Origin: Ulota crispa
Lineage: Eukaryota; Streptophyta; Bryopsida; Orthotrichales; Orthotrichaceae
Direction: 5' to 3'
DNA: 64,000 nt
NCBI GenBank assembly: GCA_963920765.1
Contig: OY987243.1
Coordinates: 12,338,001-12,402,000, forward strand
A model generated the notes under the pieces. The model was given only the letters and a program-made list of their open reading frames with translations. It was not told the DNA's origin and made no database searches. Position 1 is the stretch's first letter, and each line of letters starts with the position of its first letter. Position numbers and translations under genes: made by a program. Shown here piece by piece: positions 58,139 through 64,000 of this stretch.

Positions 58139-59045
58139 ATGATATCATATTACAAGACCCTTTTTAATATCACATACTGCCCTTTGTAATATCACATAGG
58201 GAATTGATATGTGTACCACACCCTTTCAATTACTATACCACACCCCAAAGTAAAATGTAGATTTCTACCATCAAAAAGTTGAATTTGAGAATTTGGAATT
58301 CAGATTTGGACTTAGAGACCATGATATAGTCTAGAACCACAAAGAAAGTTGCAATTTAACAACACCCAATGAAAAAGTTTAGCTAGGGAGAAAAGTGTTA
58401 CTTTTACTTTTGTTTGTAAAAAAAAATAAGCTTTTTCATTGGGTGTTGTCAAATTGCAGTTTTTTTTGTGATTTTAGACTAAATCATGGTCTCTAAGTCC
58501 AAATTTGAATTCCAAATTCTCAATTTCAACTTTTTGATTGTATAAATCTAAAATTTATTGTAGGGTGTGGTACAATAATTGAAAGGGTGTGGTACACATA
58601 TCAATTCCCTATCACATAATGCCCTCTATAATATCAAAATAATGCCCTTTGTAATATTACATCTCCACTCTTTGTGATATTATCACATGAATACAATCTA
58701 AAAACTTACTAATTTTTTTACAATTTTTTACTTTCTATTCTATTTAACATGTGAAAATTCTAATAATATTCTAATGATAAATGCATAGTGTTACTAGCAA
58801 GCACCAACCACTAATCATACTACTAAAATCACAACAACCTCTATAGTATCACATATGTACCTCTGTAGTATGTAGTATCACATCTCCAACCTTTATGATA
58901 TCATGCTGTTAACCATGCTACTAAAATCACAAGGCCTTCTATAATATCACATCTCCAATCTATAGGATATCATACTACTTAAATCACAACAATCTCTGCA
59001 ATATCACATATTGACCTCTATAATATCACATCTCCAAGGTTTACA
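58139..59045. repeat. degenerate short repeats (TAATATCACAT ... CCTTTGTAATATCACAT)
   Basis: AATATCACAT or close variants recur every 20-40 bp from 58140 to 58200 and again from 58610 to 59040, often followed by CTCCAACCT or TGCCCTTTG. The 411-bp MITE sits inside this field. Confidence 0.65.
58199..58609. mobile_element. GGGAATT-type MITE, 411 bp
   Basis: Ends GGGAATTGATATGTGTACCA and TGGTACACATATCAATTCCC, perfectly inverted. Inner arms CCATGATATAGTCTAGAACC / AGACTAAATCATGG and CAACACCCAATGAAAAAG / TTTTTCATTGGGTGTTG. It interrupts a short-period repeat field. Confidence 0.9.
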
Positions 59046-59350
59046 GTTTACTAAGATGTTTACTTTGCATTCTATCTAACATGTGAAAATTCTAATAATA
59101 TTCTAATAATCAATGTGTAGCATAACAAGCACCAACCGGTAGTACATAAGTTAAAAAGTAGGAAATACTGTACATCTCTGTCTTCACCGTTTTGAAGCTG
59201 TACAAGGATCGAACTTTGCCTTGAAGTTGAAACAAGCAGTAAAGCAGTAAAGCAGGAGGAACTTGTCGATGCCGGGGGAGAACTGGTTGAGGGAGCAAAA
59301 AGCTGCAGTATAAGACCATTTGAGTATATTGATGTAAGCACGTGCCTCGT

Positions 59351-62300
59351 TCAAACGTCTCCGTCCCAAAGCTCCTCAATCGTTTTGAAAGGACTGGTTG
59401 TGTTGTTACACAAAAAGCTCGCCAGAAAGTACTTGTTCTGTGGGATGGACGCTATCATTTCCAAGTCTTCCTCGTCCAGCTTCCAATCAAAAAGGCCGAA
59501 GTTCTGTGACATGCGAAGTCTGTTGAAGCTCTTGGGCACAGCGCTGCATCCACACTCTATGATCCAGCGCAAGCACACCTGCATCACCACACACACACAT
59601 TCATCAAAACTAGTTAATCTCACCATCTAGGGTCAGACTTTTTTCACCATGGCGTAGATATTGTGGAACAAGTGTGCCAAGACATTCTAGAATGTCAGTT
59701 CAGAAAAAGGGGTCATGATAAATACAATAAGGGGTTTTAATTATGGCATTTTGCAACAAAATTGTTCACGTGAATAAGATTTGTGAAAAACGTGCGGGCA
59801 AGTCCTTCTGTGAACGAGCCATGACGACCTCCCAGAGGTCATCATAGCCAACTCATTCACAACCAATTGTTCATTGTTTTTTTGAGTTATATGTAACCCC
59901 CTAATGTAAAAGGATGTGCCATATAGGTGGGTGCAAAACTTGTAAGATGGAGGGTGAACAAGGAAACAAGGGAACATTAACTAGCGCATGTGCATTCTAT
60001 TGAAGTGCACGCTAACCAAAAGCATTAAAGCAATCTTTTGCAACTTGTTATTGAGCATACGTGATGCAAAGAAGTGTGGTCAACAACATTGTGACAACAA
60101 ATGAACATAGTTCATTTTACTTTTAGGAATATTGCATTATCATCACCATATTTGTTAAATTGGGAAAAAAAGCATGCATTGTGGGATTTCTTTGAATTTT
60201 GCATTTTTGAGAGGATTTTGGTGATTTAGAGTGAATTATTATGAATATTTTTTCAAAATCTTACATCAATGATGTCAGATCTTGAAGGAACTATCATAAC
60301 ACTCACTTTAAATTGCCAAAGTACTCTCACAAATGCAAAATTTAGAGAAATCCCAGAATGCATCCTTTTTTCCCAATTTAACAAATATGGTGTTTATCAT
60401 GCCTAAGTTAGCACGGCACAAGTTTCTTGTTTAGCAAGTCTACCATTAGGTCCCTCCACCCCAAATCTTGTACTTCAAGCACAGGAGCCCAAAATTTCAA
60501 TGCTTTCTATTTTATTCAACACTCACATACTGCACAACCATTGAGGTTGCTCAAAGCACAGCAATCATTGTGGTGAGAACCAACATGACAAAGAGCAGAT
60601 AAGGTAGGAGGCTCTAATTCAAGGCATTCATTTTAAATTGACCATGTAGGGTCACAAAAACAATGCACACAGGTTCTTAAATGAGTCAGTTTTTTATGTA
60701 CAAAAATTGTACTTGTGTATGCACCATTTTAGGAACTTAAGAGAGTGACATGAGCCATTATTGTGCTTATTGGTCATAATTATGTTTAGATTTGTCTTTT
60801 AGTATAGACACATGTCATACTAAAATAAAAGAAAACTTGTTCTCAATCTTGATTTGAGTATTAGAATATGGAATGAATGCCATATTTGTTAAATTGGGAA
60901 AACGCGGTTCCCAAATTGAACTTCACCTTAAACCCAAAAAGTTACCTTAAACTAGATTTGAAGGTGTCAGATTCAGTTTGAGCCACTAAGATTTTTTCCC
61001 TCGCAAATTCCTCCTCTCAGGTGAGGGCACGTGTACCAAAAAAAACATTGCTTAAACCTAAAACTAGGTTTAAGGTGATCACCTTAAACCTTCAAAAGTC
61101 CCAAATTCGAACATAGTTCCCAAATTAACGAATATGGCGTTAATGGGTGCTTGGATGCTTTAAGAGTTTTATTGGAGCATTCTTGACTTTGTAGTGGTTG
61201 CTTTTGGGACTCATGTACTCCATTTACAAGCCACTTTTGCATCATGAATGCTACCACCTACGATAAAAAATAACTACCTATGCACTTTTTGCTTTGATGA
61301 ACTATAGTTAATTCAAATTAACTCAAAAAAATTCAAATTAAATGACCAAATTTATTTATCTTCTTTGACTTTCAACCAAAAATATTTCCATTTTACCAAG
61401 CTGCCTTGATTTTTCCACAGAAGCGCACTTTCGCTTAGATGGTCCATTCACGAGCCTCCTACCTTACAACGGTTAACAGAGATTAACTTATGGTTTGGGT
61501 TAACGAATTTTTTCATTTCGGGAAAAGAGGTTAGCAATGGCAGCATTGAAAGTAACCAAAAAGTAAAGTACTGTACCTGCGCAGATGTCTTTTGATGTTT
61601 AGCTGCAATGCCTCGAAGAATGGTGTTCATAAGCAAATCATCGGTGCCGTACTTCTGACCAGCAGCTCCAAGTGGCGACCATGCTTCCACAATAATGCCA
61701 ACACTTGCACAATACTCGCGGAGTCTTTTCTGCTGCCACCGTGGATGCATTTCCACCTGTCGGGAGCAAAAAGCAATTGTACCGGCATTACAGAACCTTC
61801 AAAGTTTCGGGAGGTGCGAGAAGGTTACTCAACATAATCAATAGTTCATGCTCAAACGCTAGATATGTGCCTTTCGGAAACAAATCGAGCACAAAGGTTT
61901 TGAATTATAGTCCTTTCAGTGAACTAGCCAACAACACAGTTACCTAATTTGTTGGCATTTCCAGAAACCGCTACATAAACACGGACAATCACGGACAATG
62001 TTATTTTGTGAGCATAAAACAATGAGCCATGCATGAGCAGTGAGTCAATATTCTATGAACGGGAACCAATTCTAGGACAACGCTATTTTGTGAGCGTAAA
62101 ATGGCAAACAGTTAGCCAAGATTTTTGTGAGCAGGAACCAATTAGTTCAAAATCAATGGAAAAAGTTAAAAAACTGCAAATTTTTCAAAAGATAGAAAGT
62201 TTAAAATGCACAATTATAGGACCCTACATACACAATTATAGGTGAAATTTAATATTTTGACAAAAAAAATTCAAGCTCACAGCTCACAGATCCATGCTCA

Positions 62301-63869
62301 CGGTATAGCACTCCCCCTTAAACACTAGGGTTTTGGCGCAAGAGGAGTTAAGCTTACCTGATTCACAACTGGTGGTATTTTGGCAAACGACAGAAGATCC
62401 TTCAGAATGGCAACGCTGAAATTGCTGACACCAATGGCTTTCGTCAACCCTTGCTCCACGCACTCCTCCAGCGCAGCCCAGGAGCGCCGTAGATCCAGAG
62501 GTAGAAAATCCCCTTCTTTTGGTGGCATCTTGGAGCCTTTCTTCAATTGAAGCGGCCAATGCACCATGTACAGGTCCACGTAGCTCAGCTGCAATTTACT
62601 GAAAGTCAAGAGGCACCAAAGTTAGGGTTGAATGGAGACTCGTAACTTACTACCAATTGCCTGAACAAAGCCACCAGTTCTAGATAACTATGGACGACGA
62701 CACTAACCAGATCCCTTCTCCCTCATATCTTCCATTAAACTTAACCAGTCTTCTCGGTCTTCAAGTAGCAAGTATAGTACAAACACGTATAGTCTAAACA
62801 TGAAATGACTGTGAATGATTGCTCATCTTTGAATGCTTTATTGTCTTTTCAAAAGTAGTCAACAACCTCCCAATTCAAATGATTGTATAAGAAATTATCA
62901 CATACTATTTCACACCCCAACTATGCAAGTCCAAGCCCAACGCTAGATCCCAACTTCGTTGCAACGAGTACTAAAAAAAAGTCCTGTGAATTATTTGATG
63001 AGGATTGGCTCCCAAATTGGATCTCCATTTTTGCCACACCCAACTTTTATGAGCAAAATCTCACTCTGGTAATACTAAACTTTCAAAAAGTGCTTCCGTA
63101 TAAGCATCTCTAAATGAACTAAGACTTGTGACTTAAAATATGACTGACAGGACCCAAGCAAGAAAATTTGTTGAAAAGAGGTCTATTTGTTGAATGATCT
63201 TCTAATGAAAGCACACTCCGAAATGTTTGACTAAAATACTGAAAGTGACAGAAAGAGAGCATCCAACACCGTGATTAGGGTTAGAAGCTTTTGGATTACA
63301 CGAGACTAGATTGCAGCGAGGCCACGATGTCGCAAGGAGCCATGTCGTCGGGACCCAGCTTCGTCGTCACAAAAAGCTCCTCCCGCTTCACCAGCTTCAG
63401 CCGAAACGCCTCCTGAATCCCTTCCCCGACCAGCAATTCATTGTGGTACGCACTCGCCGTATCGATATGACGATACCCCATCTGCAAACCAAAATCCCCA
63501 TCACCAAGCAACACACACACACACAAATCAGACCAATACCTGAGTCGATCTCGAGCTCAAGCACGGGTTACATCGCATTCTCACTTCCTAGCTCAGTGTC
63601 GATTTCAACAACGTTTTTCAAGCTAAGAAAAGACAAACAAAAAAAACACTGCAAAACTCGAATCGCAAAGGGCCACATTCTTCCGAGAAAGCTGTGTGTG
63701 TGTGTGTGGGTGTGGGTGTGGGTGTGTGTGTGGATGGGTGGGAATGTACGCGAATGGCAGTGACGATGGCGAACTTGACTTTCTCGTCCGACTCGTTGAA
63801 AGTGATGGTGCCCAAACCAATGGCCGGCAACACGGCGCCATTACTGAGCGTCAGCTTCGTCACCGTCAT
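59351..63869 (-). CDS. aldo-keto reductase, AKR4-like (NADPH-dependent), complete, five exons
   Basis: Exons on the - strand: 63869-63750, 63481-63300, 62598-62358, 61756-61577 and 59578-59351, giving 951 nt or 316 aa plus TGA, all phases consistent and all introns GT-AG. The start is the first ATG, before the usual N-terminal strand (LSNGAVLPAIGLGT). The catalytic tetrad is complete: Asp47 (GYRHIDTA), Tyr52 (SAYHNE), Lys81 (VTTKLG) and His114 (MVHWP). AIGVSNFS, VNQVEMHP, AWSPLG and the cofactor motif VPKSFNRLR (Lys257, Arg263, contacts to the NADPH phosphate) follow in the normal order. Length is normal for the family (about 310-320 aa). These cytosolic enzymes reduce aldehydes or ketones to alcohols with NADPH; plant AKR4 members range from stress-aldehyde detoxification to specialised metabolism, and the substrate cannot be read from the sequence. 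Introns are 268, 701, 601 and 1998 bp; the last is packed with MITEs. No neighbouring gene suggests a pathway. Confidence 0.95.
59728..59903. mobile_element. TAGGGGGTT-type MITE, copy 3
   Basis: Ends TAAGGGGTTTTAATTATG and TATATGTAACCCCCTA, with GACGACCTCCCAGAGGTCATC and ACAACCAATTGTTCATTG inside, as in the copies at 51684 and 51878. It lies in the last intron of the aldo-keto reductase. Confidence 0.65.
60145..60394. mobile_element. MITE with CCATATTTGTTAAATTGGG ends, copy 2
   Basis: CACCATATTTGTTAAATTGG at the left, CCCAATTTAACAAATATGG at the right, and inner arms GCATTGTGGGATTTCTTTG / AGAGAAATCCCAGAATGC. In the last intron of the aldo-keto reductase. Confidence 0.82.
60602..61464. mobile_element. 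AGGTAG-family TA-flanked element, 863 bp
   Basis: Ends AGGTAGGAGGCTC and GAGCCTCCTACCT, flanked by TA (60600-60601, 61465-61466). It contains the MITE at 60878-61141. In the last intron of the aldo-keto reductase. Confidence 0.72.
60878..61141. mobile_element. MITE with CCATATTTGTTAAATTGGG ends, copy 3
   Basis: TGCCATATTTGTTAAATTGG at the left, TTCCCAAATTAACGAATATG at the right. The interior matches the copy at 5244-5493 almost word for word (GAGCCACTAAGATTTTTTCC). Confidence 0.82.
63692..63733 (+). repeat. (TG)n / GGGTGT microsatellite in intron 1 of the aldo-keto reductase
   Basis: GTGTGTGTGTGTGGGTGTGG and similar, ending about 15 bp from the 5' splice site of intron 1 (GT at 63749-63748 on the - strand). 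Confidence 0.95.
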
Positions 63870-64000
63870 TTCGACTACTCTGGCTCGACAGTTGCGGTTC
63901 TAAAGAGAGAGAGAGATCTCTCACTGATCACTCGGCTAGAGCGCGTGACCAGCGACGGATCGAAAACGGGTGATTGATTGCGCTTGTGCTCTTCACCGAA
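63870..64000 (-). promoter_or_regulatory. 5' UTR / proximal promoter of the aldo-keto reductase gene
   Basis: On the - strand the 131 bp before the ATG at 63869 are GC-richer than the window average. They contain a pyrimidine tract (ATCTCTCTCTCTCTTT, about 63902-63918) of the CT/GA type common in plant 5' leaders. No clear TATA box is visible before the window ends, so the transcription start cannot be placed. Confidence 0.4.

Noticed and set aside
1-64000. tRNA or rRNA genes
   Set aside because: No clover-leaf with conserved A and B boxes and no rRNA words were recognised by eye; a covariance-model search was not possible.

Overview
This window is nuclear DNA from a land plant, AT-rich and full of repeats. 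The genes have many GT-AG introns of 0.2-4 kb. The protein families are plant-type: membrane-anchored A1 aspartic proteases of the APCB1/Asp1 kind and an AKR4-like aldo-keto reductase. Transposon relics cover much of the rest. A seed-free lineage (lycophyte, fern or moss) is possible from the look of the hAT-like pseudogene and the repeat load, but the sequence does not prove it.

Layout. (1) 1-24.5 kb: two paralogous aspartic protease genes point at each other tail to tail, with stop codons 219 bp apart. The + strand gene (1859-11205) lacks its 5' exons in the window. The - strand gene (24480-11425) is complete except for the first exon carrying the ATG. All junctions were rebuilt by hand, stay in frame and follow GT-AG. 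Their introns hold MITEs, a 25-bp minisatellite and a very G-rich block. (2) 24.5-53.6 kb: I found no functional gene here. It is a mosaic of foldback elements, MITEs, a roughly 6-kb array of related hairpin-bearing units and microsatellites, plus one 200-bp assembly gap (47268-47467). (3) 53.7-56.9 kb: a decayed hAT-superfamily transposase gene on the - strand, with many in-frame stops and a 145-bp CACTA-type MITE inserted with a 3-bp target duplication. (4) 57.7-59.1 kb: two roughly 405-bp MITEs and degenerate short repeats. (5) 59.35-63.87 kb: a complete five-exon aldo-keto reductase gene on the - strand (316 aa, full catalytic tetrad).

The most unusual feature is a family of at least nine elements that end in CCCCTAAAGG...CCTTTAGGGG or variants and are flanked by TTAA. 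TTAA duplications and CCC termini are the hallmark of piggyBac-type transposons. One copy has a matching empty site inside the window. Three other TIR families are also identified by their duplications: a TA-flanked AGGTAG family, a GGGAATT family of about 405 bp, and a TTA-flanked PIF/Harbinger-like MITE. The three cellular genes show no common pathway.
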